From Planococcus soli (GTDB lineage: Bacteria > Bacillota > Bacilli > Bacillales_A > Planococcaceae): a stretch of DNA of 64,000 nucleotides. Made by a program: the position numbers and the translations under genes. Within the stretch, counting starts at the first letter, position 1; every line of letters starts with the position of its first letter. Location of the stretch: positions 1 to 64,000 of the forward strand of contig NZ_WXYN01000051.1 in the NCBI RefSeq assembly GCF_016881065.1. Reading direction: 5' to 3'. This document shows, piece after piece, positions 9,360 to 18,351 of this stretch. The notes beneath the pieces were generated by a model. That model was not told the DNA's origin and made no database searches. It saw only the letters and a program-made list of their open reading frames with translations.

Positions 9360-10208
9360 TTGTTCGCAACGATTAATGACAATGAACTCTATTATGAAGT
9401 CCATGGCAATCCACAAGGAGAGACAATCTTCTTTATTCATGGAGCGCCTGGATTAGGCGATTGCCGCGGCGATATTAAGGCTTTTTCAGCTTTAGGGGAT
9501 GAGTATCGCCTGGTCTTTATGGACATGCGGGGTTCAGGCCGCTCGCAAGGAAACCCGCCGTTCACACATGAGCAATGGACTGCCGATATTGAAGAAATGC
9601 GAAAAAAACTGGTGGATGGTCCGATAAAAATTCTGGGCGGATCCTATGGCGGCTTTCTGACTTTGGAATATGTCTTAAGATATCCTGATAATGTCACCCA
9701 TGTGCTTCTAAGGGACACTGGTTCGAACAACGGCTTTGATCATTTATCGATCGATCGTGCATTAGACAGCAACTTGCCAGGCATTGAAGAAGACGGCATC
9801 CGCCGTTTGTTCGCTGGCAAAACAGAATCCAATGAAGAACTGAAGGAAATGTTCACCGCAATCCAACCGCTGTATACTGTAGAGTTTGACGAAGAGGCGG
9901 TAAAGAAGCGGCTTGACTCCATCTATTACCGCTATGAAACACATAACTATGCCTTCCGCTATAATAAGCCGAACTTTAACTTAGACAATGATCTCTATAA
10001 AATTTCGGTACCTACACTTGTGACTGTGGGGAGACATGACTGGATCACTCCGGTCGAATGCTCCGAACTGATAGCAGAGAAAGTCCCGAATTCGCAACTG
10101 GTCATTTTTGAAAACAGCGGACATTCCCCGCAGCATGAAGAAAACGAAGATTATTTGGTGCTTGTTCGAGAGTTCCTGAACAAGGTTTCTTCGCCGATTG
10201 GAAAATAG
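9360..10208 (+). CDS. Alpha/beta hydrolase, proline-iminopeptidase-like (S33)
   Basis: 282 residues if translation starts at TTG 9360, which has GGAGAG 7 nt upstream. The ATG at 9345 has no good site. The S33 pattern is complete: oxyanion motif HGAPG, nucleophile in GGSYGG, acid in VGRHDWITP and histidine in NSGHSPQHEE. Family members release N-terminal proline or other residues from short peptides. Placed last in the peptide-uptake operon, it probably finishes the breakdown of imported peptides in the cytoplasm. Other S33-like hydrolase activities cannot be excluded. Confidence 0.82.
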   Translation: MFATINDNELYYEVHGNPQGETIFFIHGAPGLGDCRGDIKAFSALGDEYRLVFMDMRGSGRSQGNPPFTHEQWTADIEEMRKKLVDGPIKILGGSYGGFLTLEYVLRYPDNVTHVLLRDTGSNNGFDHLSIDRALDSNLPGIEEDGIRRLFAGKTESNEELKEMFTAIQPLYTVEFDEEAVKKRLDSIYYRYETHNYAFRYNKPNFNLDNDLYKISVPTLVTVGRHDWITPVECSELIAEKVPNSQLVIFENSGHSPQHEENEDYLVLVREFLNKVSSPIGK

Positions 10209-10296
10209 AAAAGCAATAATTGGCATTAAGTGAAGAAACTGCGCCACTAGGCAAAACAACTTAGTGTGGGGAATCTCGGCAGTATCCTAAATGCGA

Positions 10297-10347
10297 AAAA
10301 CCAGCAAAGTCAGTATTTTTACTGACATTGCTGGTTTTATTTTTTCT
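10297..10347 (+). terminator. Terminator of the peptide-use operon
   Basis: A 19-bp stem with one mismatch (AAAACCAGCAAAGTCAGTA with TACTGACATTGCTGGTTTT) is followed by a T-rich run ending near 10347. It closes the operon that begins at 1580. Confidence 0.9.
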
Positions 10348-10433
10348 TACATAGTATTTATTATTAGGTATAAAGTATAATAATATAGGTAATATAAAAC
10401 ATCTTAGCAATAGTAGGATAAATTGAGGGAGAC

Positions 10434-13139
10434 ATGAGAATGAGAAGAGGCATGAAGATTTCAGCTGCACTATTGAGTGTGGTTTTATTAGGCAATACTT
10501 TGAATACTAGTGTATATGCTGAAGGCGAAGAACCGATTGTCACGCAAGCAAAAGAGACGGACCAAGTCATCGTCACATTTAAAGAAAGTGTGAAAAGTGA
10601 ACAGAAGGATTTGGATGCTGTGACTGTAAACACTGTAGATACTGATGAAATCGCGACATTAAAAGTTCCGGAAGGGGAAACGGTTGATGCTTTTATTGAG
10701 GAATTAGAAGCAAGACAAGACATTGAAAGTGTAGAGCCTGATCACTTGGTTCAGCTGACCTACACACCGAACGATCCTTATTTCAATTACTACCAATACC
10801 ATCACACGAATATAGAGACAGAAAGAGCCTGGGATAAAACCATGGGGTCTTCTGATGTTGTTGTGGCGGTTTTAGATCAAGGGTTCGATATCAATCATCA
10901 AGATTTAGCAAATCAGATTGTTTCGCCACACTTTACTTCAGACGCAGGATTTAGTGTCGATGATCATGGAACTCATGTTGCTGGTATCATTGGTAGTTCA
11001 ATTGATAACTATGCATTTGGTGCTGGAGTAGCTCCTAAAACAAGCATTATGCCGATTGATGTTTTTGAAGGAGAGACGGCATATACGTCCGATGTAATTG
11101 AAGGCATTTACCAGGCTGTATGGTCCGGCGCTGATATTATCAATATGAGTCTTGGCAGCTACACTTACAATACGTCCTATAATAATGCGATTCAATACGC
11201 TTACCAAAGTGGCTTGGTTATCGTGGCTTCTGCAGGAAATGATTCAAGTTCCCAAACACGTTATCCAGCTGCCTATGACAACGTTATTTCGGTGGGTTCA
11301 ACAGATTCTTCAAACTATCAGTCGTATTTTTCAAACTATGGATATGATATCGATATTGTTGCACCCGGCAGTTCCATCTATTCGACCCTTCCGTACAATT
11401 CAGGCGGTTGGATGAGTGGCACCTCTATGGCTGCGCCAGTGGTATCAGGTGTTGCGGCATTGGTTTTAGCAAATGAACCAGATCTGACGAATGATGAGGT
11501 CGTGACTCGGTTACTGACCACCACAAAAGATTTGGGCGCTTATGGCAAAGATTATTACTATGGAAACGGATTGGTTAACGCTAGACAGGCATTGAAGATT
11601 GTAGATATTCCTTCACCTGCAGTTGATGAAATCCAGGATAATTCAACCCGCATTTCGGGTTATCTTTCATTTGAAATAGAAAATGGAACAGTTATTGTTC
11701 GCGATCAAGCTGGTACTATAATTTCTTCGCAGGAAGGATATTCTAGTTATTCTTACTTTGAAATGGAGATTCCTAAGCAAATCGCCGGAACTAGATTGTA
11801 CGTGTCTGTCATGGATGCGAATGGAAATGAAAGTGAAGCTACAGAACGAGTAGTAGTGGATGCCACGTCTCCAGATAAACCAATAGTTCAAAAAGTGACA
11901 GATCAATCGACATCCATTACAGGAACAGCAGAAGCGAATACAGAATTAACCATCTTAGCCAATGATGCCACCATCACTACCATACAGGTGAACGGCAATG
12001 GTCATTTCGAAAGCTCAATTGAACGGTTGGCTGCGGGTACGGAACTGGTGCTTTATGTTATGGATGATGCAGGGAACATCAGTGAATCCACATATACTAC
12101 AGTGACAGACGCCACACCCCCGGCAAAACCAGTAGTCGACAAAGTAGTTGCAGGCGCTGTTAAAGTAACGGGAACGGCAGAGGCCGGATCAACTGTAAAA
12201 GTTACATCAAAAGGTGTTTTATTAGGCGAAGCTGTAGCGGCAAGCAACGGAGCATACTCTATTGCGGTTGCTAAGCAACAAGCAGGCACGGCTTTATCGG
12301 TAACTGCAACAGACTCGGCTGGAAACGTCAGCTCAGCAAAGGAAACCGGGGTCGTAGACGGCACACCTCCAGCCCTTTCATTCGATAACAAGGTGACACA
12401 TCACTCCACACGCATCATCGGAACAGCGGAAGCGGCGTCTAAAGTGAGTGTGAAAAACGGCTCGACTACTATCGGCAGGGCAACAGCCGATTCCAATGGC
12501 AGCTACGAAGTGAACATCGAGAAACAAAAAATCGGAACGAAACTGTCCATTACCGCAATGGATGCTGATGGCAACAGCAGTGCGGCCATTAGCGTCACAG
12601 TCGTCGACGGCAACTTCCCTGACTTGAAAGTGGTTCATTGGGCATTGGATGAAATCATGTACTTAGGGGATGACCAAATTATTGGCGGCTACCCGAATGG
12701 CGGTTTCCAACCCGATAAAGATACGACACGTGCAGAGGCAGCGAAGATGTTGGCGTTGGCATTGGATTTGCCGATTGAAGACGTTTCTTCTGGCTACAAA
12801 GACGTTCCAGCCAAGCATTGGGGAAAAAATTACATTGCGGCTGTATCAAAAGCCGGTCTGTTCACGGGCAATCCAGACGGCACCTTTGCGCCAAATGATG
12901 TTTTGAAGCGTTCTGAGATGGCCAAAGTGATTAGCATCGCTTACGAATTGAAATCGAGTAAGGCGAATCATTTTAGTGATGTAAAATCGGGGCATTGGGC
13001 GAAGGGCTATATTTCGGATCTCTACGAGAATGGCATCACGACAGGATATCCGGATAAGACTTTCCATCCTGGTGAACCTACAACTCGTGCGGAGTATTCG
13101 GTGTTCTTAGCGAGAGCGATGAATCCTGAGTTTCGTTAA
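10434..13139 (+). CDS. SLH-anchored subtilisin-like serine protease
   Basis: 901 residues. Domains in order: signal peptide (about 1-29, ending in VYA), inhibitor I9 pro-domain (about 42-108), S8 catalytic domain (about 125-392) with Asp148 (AVLDQG), His178 (DHGTHVAG), oxyanion Asn269 (ASAGND) and Ser331 (SGTSMAAP), then four Ig-like repeats of the GTAEA..V..DG type (about 400-725) and three SLH repeats (about 740-901). SLH repeats bind pyruvylated cell-wall polymer, so this is a wall-bound extracellular protease. The ATG has GAGGGA upstream. A terminator follows. The last SLH repeat is the parent, or a sister, of the relic at 1105-1307. Confidence 0.94.
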   Translation: MRMRRGMKISAALLSVVLLGNTLNTSVYAEGEEPIVTQAKETDQVIVTFKESVKSEQKDLDAVTVNTVDTDEIATLKVPEGETVDAFIEELEARQDIESVEPDHLVQLTYTPNDPYFNYYQYHHTNIETERAWDKTMGSSDVVVAVLDQGFDINHQDLANQIVSPHFTSDAGFSVDDHGTHVAGIIGSSIDNYAFGAGVAPKTSIMPIDVFEGETAYTSDVIEGIYQAVWSGADIINMSLGSYTYNTSYNNAIQYAYQSGLVIVASAGNDSSSQTRYPAAYDNVISVGSTDSSNYQSYFSNYGYDIDIVAPGSSIYSTLPYNSGGWMSGTSMAAPVVSGVAALVLANEPDLTNDEVVTRLLTTTKDLGAYGKDYYYGNGLVNARQALKIVDIPSPAVDEIQDNSTRISGYLSFEIENGTVIVRDQAGTIISSQEGYSSYSYFEMEIPKQIAGTRLYVSVMDANGNESEATERVVVDATSPDKPIVQKVTDQSTSITGTAEANTELTILANDATITTIQVNGNGHFESSIERLAAGTELVLYVMDDAGNISESTYTTVTDATPPAKPVVDKVVAGAVKVTGTAEAGSTVKVTSKGVLLGEAVAASNGAYSIAVAKQQAGTALSVTATDSAGNVSSAKETGVVDGTPPALSFDNKVTHHSTRIIGTAEAASKVSVKNGSTTIGRATADSNGSYEVNIEKQKIGTKLSITAMDADGNSSAAISVTVVDGNFPDLKVVHWALDEIMYLGDDQIIGGYPNGGFQPDKDTTRAEAAKMLALALDLPIEDVSSGYKDVPAKHWGKNYIAAVSKAGLFTGNPDGTFAPNDVLKRSEMAKVISIAYELKSSKANHFSDVKSGHWAKGYISDLYENGITTGYPDKTFHPGEPTTRAEYSVFLARAMNPEFR

Positions 13140-13158
13140 TAGTTTAAATGTTAATAGC

Positions 13159-13193
13159 AAAATCCCATTCCGTACTGCTGGAATGGGATTTTT
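13159..13193 (+). terminator. Terminator of the SLH protease gene
   Basis: AAAATCCCATTCC pairs with GGAATGGGATTTT across an 8-nt loop, followed by a T-run, 20 nt after the stop codon. Confidence 0.9.
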
Positions 13194-13611
13194 GATATAT
13201 TTATTTTTCGTTAATGCTTTATCGAAGAAATCATCCTTCTCCTGAATGTTTACAATGCGATATGAACAAGTAGAATTAATTTAACAAGACTATGAATTAT
13301 GATGGTTATTCTTATTAGGTTTAGGAACATAAAATAACAAAACATTATAGTGTTATGTTTGCATGGAAAAGAAACAGGAGCGTTAGCGGGTAAGTACAAT
13401 TGATCCATTAACAGGTATTGAAAAATAAGTGAGATAATCTATGTATGGATGGAAGAGGAGAAGGTTTTGAGTGCTCCTCTTTTCCATATATAATAGGAGT
13501 TGGCTATATAAGTTGAACTAATGATCTTTCAAAGCGGATATTTTGCAAAAATAACTGCGTCTGCCGTAAGAATGTTAGTAAAGAAATAGAAGCTTGTATT
13601 TTGCTTAATAT
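13194..13611. other. Intergenic stretch without a gene
   Basis: No open frame with a ribosome site and no clear structure apart from the repeated element that begins at about 13612. Confidence 0.4.
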
Positions 13612-13702
13612 ACATCAGCGTTGGCGCGTCCATGGGATAGGCGAAGCATGAAGACGGAGGCTTTCCCGGCTTCTTGCGGGAGCCATGCCCTAAGCGGTTA
13701 AA
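13612..13702 (+). repeat. Roughly 90-bp intergenic element, copy 1
   Basis: This block aligns over its length with 42567-42662. Shared blocks are GGCGCGTCCA, GGCG-AGCA, AAGAC, TTTTCC/TTTCCC, GAGCC and AAGCG. Both copies end a few tens of bases upstream of the start of a plus-strand gene (HAD phosphatase here, VanZ-like there). The ends can pair (GGC with GCC), more weakly in this copy than in copy 2. It resembles the GC-rich imperfect-palindrome elements scattered between genes in Bacillales genomes. Confidence 0.65.
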
Positions 13703-13755
13703 GAACGATGATTGTTAAATATAACCGAAATGTTTGGAAAGGATCAGGTGATTTG

Positions 13756-14370
13756 ATGGATAGCATTATTTTTGATTTGGATGGAACGCTTTGGGATTCT
13801 ACGGCTGTCGTCGGAGAGGCGTGGAATAGTGTATTAAAGGCGGAGAAAGTTCAGGTCGAATTATCGCAAGAAGATGTGAAAGGGGTCATGGGGCTCCAGC
13901 AAAAAGAAATCGGGCAAAAACTGCTCCCGGACTTGTCTGGAGAAGAACAGCAAGCCTTATTAAAGCAATTCTCAAAAGTCGAATGCCAGTACTTAAGCAC
14001 CCGGGGCGGTCAACTATTTGACGGAGTGGAAGAAGTATTAAAAGAATTGAGTAAGAAATACAAATTGTACATCGTCAGCAATTGCCAGGAAGGCTACATC
14101 GAAAGCTTTTATGCCTACCATGAATTGGATAAGCATTTCCTCGATTTCGAAAACCCCGGAAGAACCGGACTGACCAAAGGCGAAAACATAAAACTGATCA
14201 TGGAGAGAAATAAGTTGGTCAGCCCTGTATATATCGGAGATACGGAAGGCGACCACCAAGCCGCAAAATTTGCAGGGGTTCCTTTTGTTTATGCAGCGTA
14301 TGGCTTCGGGGAAGTTAGTGGGTTTGATCATTCGATAGATAAGTTTGAGGATCTTTTGGGGATGTTTTGA
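13756..14370 (+). CDS. HAD-superfamily hydrolase, phosphoglycolate-phosphatase-like
   Basis: 204 residues from ATG 13756. Motif I FDLDGTLWDS, motif II IVSNCQ, a lysine in GLTKGENI and motif III YIGDTEGDHQAA give a complete HAD active site with an alpha-helical cap (about 15-80). These enzymes dephosphorylate small phosphorylated metabolites through an aspartyl-phosphate. The substrate is not readable. The open frame extends upstream to 13708, but AGGTG before 13756 and the position of the FDLDGT motif favour the shorter form. It is monocistronic with its own terminator. Confidence 0.88.
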   Translation: MDSIIFDLDGTLWDSTAVVGEAWNSVLKAEKVQVELSQEDVKGVMGLQQKEIGQKLLPDLSGEEQQALLKQFSKVECQYLSTRGGQLFDGVEEVLKELSKKYKLYIVSNCQEGYIESFYAYHELDKHFLDFENPGRTGLTKGENIKLIMERNKLVSPVYIGDTEGDHQAAKFAGVPFVYAAYGFGEVSGFDHSIDKFEDLLGMF

Positions 14371-14481
14371 TCAAAAGAAGTATTTATTGATAGTAGTAAG
14401 GTAGCTTTTTTTGAATTTATTGCTACCAGTAAATAGATCTGTCGCATAAAAGACCAATTTGTGCAAAATAAGCACTGTGTT

Positions 14482-14519
14482 AAACATGAGTCCGGTATTT
14501 TACCGGTTTCGTGTTTTTT
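14482..14519 (+). terminator. Terminator downstream of the HAD gene
   Basis: The stem AACATGAGTCCGGTA / TACCGGTTTCGTGTT, with G-T pairs and two mismatches, is followed by TTTTT. The 110 nt between it and the HAD stop codon hold no gene. Confidence 0.7.
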
Positions 14520-14608
14520 ATTTTCATTCCATTAATATTCTAACTATTTTGAATGTATTTAGGTATACTAACAATTATAAGTTTTTCTCAATAAAGGGAA
14601 AGAGCTAG

Positions 14609-14695
14609 AATTCTATTCCTTTAGCGATTGTGGTCCTCATTGTGATGACAATGGCAACAGCTCACCAACAAAAAGAAAAGGCGGTTTTGGAATGA
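14609..14695 (+). pseudogene. Possible C-terminal remnant of a transporter gene
   Basis: A 28-codon open frame, hydrophobic and then charged (PLAIVVLIVMTMATAHQQKE), ends in a TGA that overlaps the ATG of the M24 gene as ATGA. A stop codon (TAG, 14606) closes it upstream and no start is near. The hydrophobic helix plus charged tail looks like the end of a permease that was once coupled to the peptidase gene. This is inference from composition and the overlap. Confidence 0.35.
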
Positions 14696-15852
14696 ATACG
14701 ATAAAACGAATTCAAGCGTTGCGGGAAAGGATGGAAAATCAAAAAATTGAGGTTTCCATTGTCATGAATTTTGAGAATCAATATTATTTCAGCGGATTAA
14801 AAGCACTTACTTATTCCCGGCCGATTGTCCTGGTGGTTGACCAACAGGAAACAGCGTTGATTATTCCGTCTTTGGAAGAAGATCACAGCAAAGAAAAAGC
14901 CCATGTCGACCGGCTGTATGTCTATCATGAAACGAAACTGCGTGCAGGGGAAGGGCGCTCGCATCTTGAGCACTTGGCTCGGATCATGCGCAAGTATCCA
15001 ACTGGAACAAAGGTTGGGGTTGAGTTTTCATCATTTCCTGTTAAACTCGAGCGGCTGGTGGAAGAGCAAGATTTTCAGTGGGTCAACTTGGATCAGCCCA
15101 TTGCCGAAATGCGCTACATAAAGGATCAGGAAGAAATTGATTTGATTACCGAATCCGGCCGTTTGGTCAGTTTGGCAGTGGAAAGTTCCATCGGAAACGT
15201 CAAAGCAGGAATGACAGAAATGGAATTTGATCAATTTGGCACCAATGCGTTGTTTACAGAGGTAGCGAGAAAACACCCCAATGCGACATTGGATTATTTC
15301 GCGATGTCTCCTTCAGGTCTGTCGCGTACCAATATGCCACATGTCTTTTCCAATACCCGCGTATTGGAGGAGCAAGACATCCTGATTCACAGCCGTCAAG
15401 TTGGATTGAACGGGTACCGTGCAGAATGCGAAAGGACCTTTTTTATCGGCCAGCCGACGGAACGGCAAAAGGAACTCTTCAACTTGGTGCTTGAAGCGCA
15501 GCTGGCCGCTTTGGATTTCATCAAAGTAGGCGTTGCAGCAAAACAAGTGAATGAAGTGGCCCGCAAGATTTTTGCGAAAGGGGGCGTAGAAGAATATATG
15601 AATCATCGAACCGGACATGGAATTGGCATCGGCTTGCACGAAGAGCCTTCTTTGCGCTATGACAACGATCTCGTCTTGCAGGAAGGAATGGTTTTTTGTG
15701 TAGAGCCCGGGCTTTACATTCCGGATGTCGGAGGCTTCAGGCATTCCGATACCGTCGTTCTGACGGAGAAGGGAACCAACTTGATCACTCATTACCCGAA
15801 CGATTTGGAGAGCTTGATCATTGAGGATCGAGTGGGGAAGTCTAGTAAATAA
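14692..15852 (+). CDS. M24-family aminopeptidase-like protein (creatinase/ectoine-hydrolase type)
   Basis: 386 residues: an N-terminal creatinase-type domain (about 1-135) and a C-terminal pita-bread domain (about 145-375). GHGIGIGLHEEP and FCVEPGLYIP keep the histidine and a glutamate of the active site. The usual dinuclear-metal ligands are altered: the first Asp region reads IHSRQVG, the second AECERT (Asp to Glu), and the last GFRHSDT where metallo-members have an RxED pattern. Similar changes occur in non-metal members such as creatinase and the ectoine hydrolases. It may therefore hydrolyse a compatible solute or another C-N bond rather than Xaa-Pro peptides. AAAGGCGG lies 9 nt before the ATG. 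Confidence 0.75.
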   Translation: MNTIKRIQALRERMENQKIEVSIVMNFENQYYFSGLKALTYSRPIVLVVDQQETALIIPSLEEDHSKEKAHVDRLYVYHETKLRAGEGRSHLEHLARIMRKYPTGTKVGVEFSSFPVKLERLVEEQDFQWVNLDQPIAEMRYIKDQEEIDLITESGRLVSLAVESSIGNVKAGMTEMEFDQFGTNALFTEVARKHPNATLDYFAMSPSGLSRTNMPHVFSNTRVLEEQDILIHSRQVGLNGYRAECERTFFIGQPTERQKELFNLVLEAQLAALDFIKVGVAAKQVNEVARKIFAKGGVEEYMNHRTGHGIGIGLHEEPSLRYDNDLVLQEGMVFCVEPGLYIPDVGGFRHSDTVVLTEKGTNLITHYPNDLESLIIEDRVGKSSK

Positions 15853-15882
15853 AGTAGGGCAATTGAAAATAGCTGGAATTTC

Positions 15883-15914
15883 AAAATCTCATTCCTTTAC
15901 GGAGTGAGATTTTT
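15883..15914 (+). terminator. Terminator of the M24 gene
   Basis: AAAATCTCATTC pairs with GAGTGAGATTTT (one G-T pair) and is followed by TT and further T-rich sequence. Confidence 0.85.
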
Positions 15915-16241
15915 TAATGCGATTTATTGTGCGTTCATCTTATTGGAACAAAATCATTATTTCGTACAGAGGGACTATTTTGAAGAATCTTCTGTAACAA
16001 TATTTAAATACTTCATTCCTGCGGGTATTCCTGATAATTTTATGCCATATCGTTATCTCATCCCTTATCAGCCATTTAACAAATGATTATTATCATCTGC
16101 TTTCGAGATTCCATATTTCATTATTTTTCAATGTGAATTAATTTTATATTCCTATAATATTGGATAAAATTTCTAATTAATTATAATATAGGGTATAATA
16201 AAATTCATTGAACAAACCAATAGTGAGATGGGAGAGAGAAT
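15915..16241. other. AT-rich intergenic stretch before the SLH-CAP gene
   Basis: No gene. A short open frame here starts inside the preceding terminator and has no ribosome site. TATAAT at 16194-16199 is a plausible -10 box for the next gene; the -35 region is weak. Confidence 0.4.
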
Positions 16242-17282
16242 ATGTCTGATAGAGTGAAAACACTGGCTAAAAAGCTTAATTTTATAGCGGTGGCCGCATT
16301 GCTGTTCTTTATTTTCACGGCATCGCCGTCCTTGGCCGCTTTGTCGTTCTCGGATGTTTCGAAAAATTATTGGGCGCATGCTGAGATTACGGAATTGGCG
16401 GATAAAGGCATCATCAAAGGGCATATGGACGGGACTTTCCGTCCGCATGATTCTGTGACGCGTGCACAGAGTGCCATGATGATTGTCCGGGCTTTGAACA
16501 TTCCAACTGAAAATCGGCCAGATCCGAATTTCCAGGATGTATCACCTGCTACTCCGGGCTATGCGGAAATTGCTGCACTTGTTGATCTTGGCGTGTTCGC
16601 GAAAGATGAGAACTTCAATCCGACACAGCCGGCGACCCGTGCGCAAGTTGCGAAGATTCTGGTAGAGGCATTTGATTTGAAAGGATCGGGTTCAGGTATC
16701 AAGGCGTTTACAGATGTATCGGCATCTCAGTGGTATTATTCTTATGTCGATACGTTGGTTCATAACGGCATTACCACCGGTACGACGAAAACAACCTTCA
16801 GTCCGAATCAACATGTTAACCGGGTTCAGATGGCGGTATTCATCTACCGTATTCAGAATGCAGAAGGGCCGACATCGCCAGGAGTTCCAGCCGGAGAGGC
16901 GGCAATGATGACGGAAGTGCTGAACTTGGTCAATCAGGAACGAGCTAAAGCCGGCGTGCCAGCAGTTAAACTGCATAAAGGTCTGCAGGACGCGGCATTG
17001 ATCAAATCGAAAGACATGGCAGACAATAATTACTTCAGCCATCAATCACCGACATACGGCAGTCCATTTGATCTGCTTAAAGCCAGAGGCATTTCTTATA
17101 CTGCAGCGGGAGAGAATATCGCTGCCGGTCAACGAAGCGCTGCAAGCGTTATGGTGTCATGGATGAACAGTCCAGGGCATAAAGCGAATGTATTGAACAA
17201 GAATTATACGCATTTAGGTGTTGGAATCTATAAAGGCGGGTCGTACGGGATTTATCATACCCAGCTATTTATCCGGCAGTAG
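16242..17282 (+). CDS. SLH-anchored CAP-domain (SCP-like) protein
   Basis: 346 residues: signal peptide (about 1-32, SPSLAALSF), three SLH repeats (about 34-208; DVSKNYWAH, GTFRP, TRAQ motifs), then a CAP domain (about 218-346) with NQERAKAGVPAV, the metal/catalytic-type histidines in FSHQSP and GHKANVL, and GENIAAGQ. CAP proteins are extracellular. In Bacillales the best known related protein is the spore and wall protein YkwD/SafA-associated type, but activity is rarely proven. The SLH part should fix it to the cell wall. GGGAGAGA precedes the ATG, and it has its own terminator. Confidence 0.92.
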   Translation: MSDRVKTLAKKLNFIAVAALLFFIFTASPSLAALSFSDVSKNYWAHAEITELADKGIIKGHMDGTFRPHDSVTRAQSAMMIVRALNIPTENRPDPNFQDVSPATPGYAEIAALVDLGVFAKDENFNPTQPATRAQVAKILVEAFDLKGSGSGIKAFTDVSASQWYYSYVDTLVHNGITTGTTKTTFSPNQHVNRVQMAVFIYRIQNAEGPTSPGVPAGEAAMMTEVLNLVNQERAKAGVPAVKLHKGLQDAALIKSKDMADNNYFSHQSPTYGSPFDLLKARGISYTAAGENIAAGQRSAASVMVSWMNSPGHKANVLNKNYTHLGVGIYKGGSYGIYHTQLFIRQ

Positions 17283-17290
17283 AAAGAGGG

Positions 17291-17320
17291 AACCCACTTC
17301 AGGGATGGAGTGGGTTTTTT
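17291..17320 (+). terminator. Terminator of the SLH-CAP gene
   Basis: AACCCACTTC with GAGTGGGTT followed by TTTT, 8 nt after the stop codon. Confidence 0.85.
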
Positions 17321-17648
17321 CATTTAGTTAAGGTAGAAACCATCTGTTTCACATCACTGGCGGTTGGACTACGAGTGAGGCAGAAAAAATAAAGATAGCG
17401 AAATGAAACCCGAATATGCAATCAGTTCCAAGACGGGTGTCCTTATGCCGGATTTGATGAAAACAGGTATATTAAGTGATATCATATTTTTCATGGATTT
17501 TAAACTGTTTTTTTAAGGCTATAGTCATGGATATAAATAACTGATATACTAAATTTGCTAACAATATTTGGATGATGATAGTTCGTTGTTGTTGAATTCA
17601 TAAACGAAAATTCCAGAGTGAATAGTTGAGAAAAGGGAGGGATTTATT
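17321..17648. other. Intergenic stretch without a gene
   Basis: I see no gene or strong structure. It must contain the promoter of the Excalibur-protein gene; its AT-rich part (17470-17580) is the likely place. Confidence 0.35.
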
Positions 17649-17924
17649 GTGAAAAAAATTGGTTTTGCAATCATGTCTTTAATGGTGGCAATTAGTTTTA
17701 CGGTCACCGCAGCGCCTCTGCCAGCAGATGCTGCAGGAGCAAAAGCGAAGACATATGCCAACTGTACAGAAATCAATAAAAAGTATAAAGGCGGTATTGC
17801 CCGCACCTCTAAAGTGAAGAACAAAGGCGGTACAACGAAATACAAACCGTTTGTTTCCCAAGCTCTGTATGATGCGAATAAAAAGAGCGATCGTGATAAA
17901 GATTTGATTGCTTGCGAGCGATGA
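17649..17924 (+). CDS. Small secreted Excalibur-domain protein
   Basis: 91 residues with a GTG start and AAAAGGGAGGG upstream. A signal peptide (about 1-29, ending ADAAG) is followed by an Excalibur domain that starts at TYANCTEINKKY and ends with the calcium-binding-like DRDKDLIACE. In known Excalibur proteins the loop is DxDxDGxxCE; here aspartates are partly kept and the glycine is replaced. Such domains are found on extracellular nucleases and small secreted proteins. A role in calcium or wall binding is inference. It is monocistronic. Confidence 0.88.
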   Translation: MKKIGFAIMSLMVAISFTVTAAPLPADAAGAKAKTYANCTEINKKYKGGIARTSKVKNKGGTTKYKPFVSQALYDANKKSDRDKDLIACER

Positions 17925-17937
17925 GAATATAAGACTA

Positions 17938-17979
17938 GCCGGTGCCAGGAATCTTTGTGATTCCTGGCACCGGCTTTTG
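17938..17979 (+). terminator. Terminator of the Excalibur gene, containing a GGTGCCAGG motif
   Basis: A perfect 16-bp stem (17938-17953 with 17959-17974, 5-nt loop) is followed by TTTT. Its outer half contains GGTGCCAGG/CCTGGCACC, related to the dispersed palindromes described elsewhere in the window. Confidence 0.9.
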
Positions 17980-18351
17980 TGTGGGAGTGAGGTATCATGC
18001 TTGAGTACGCCACAGGGGTTGTCTTACCTTAATCTGTATAAAGAAATTGAGTGGAAGCCAAATTCCAAGTGATTTTATAACTCTGCAAATGGAAAAGACA
18101 GTTTATACATAAAAATTAAATTGAGGGGGTCCCTGGCATCCGCTCAATTTCCATATGATACAGATAGAAACCTCAGCTTTTCAAAAATTAATTATCTTAC
18201 CATTTCTAAAAAGTTCGCAATGCGTGAAAACTGAGAAGCTGTCTTACGTGGCAATACTCCTATTTCATTAAAAAAATCATCTAATTTCCGTTTAAAAGAT
18301 TTCAGACTAGGGAAATATTTGATATCTTGATATAACATAGGAGGAACACAG
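17980..18351. other. Intergenic stretch before the AGCS symporter
   Basis: Contains a degenerate REP-like palindrome (18118-18150) and no convincing gene. A 75-codon minus-strand frame (18192-18419) runs into the symporter gene and has no ribosome site. Confidence 0.4.
18118..18150. repeat. Degenerate GGTGCC-type palindrome
   Basis: 33 bp from AAATTGAG to CTCAATTT that match 20691-20723 at about 29 of 33 positions. The outer arms AAATTGAG/CTCAATTT are intact; the inner arms carry substitutions (GGGTCCC T GGCATCC). Confidence 0.7.

Noticed and set aside
15904-16086. A 60-codon plus-strand open frame after the M24 gene
   Set aside because: Its start lies inside the terminator stem and there is no ribosome site.
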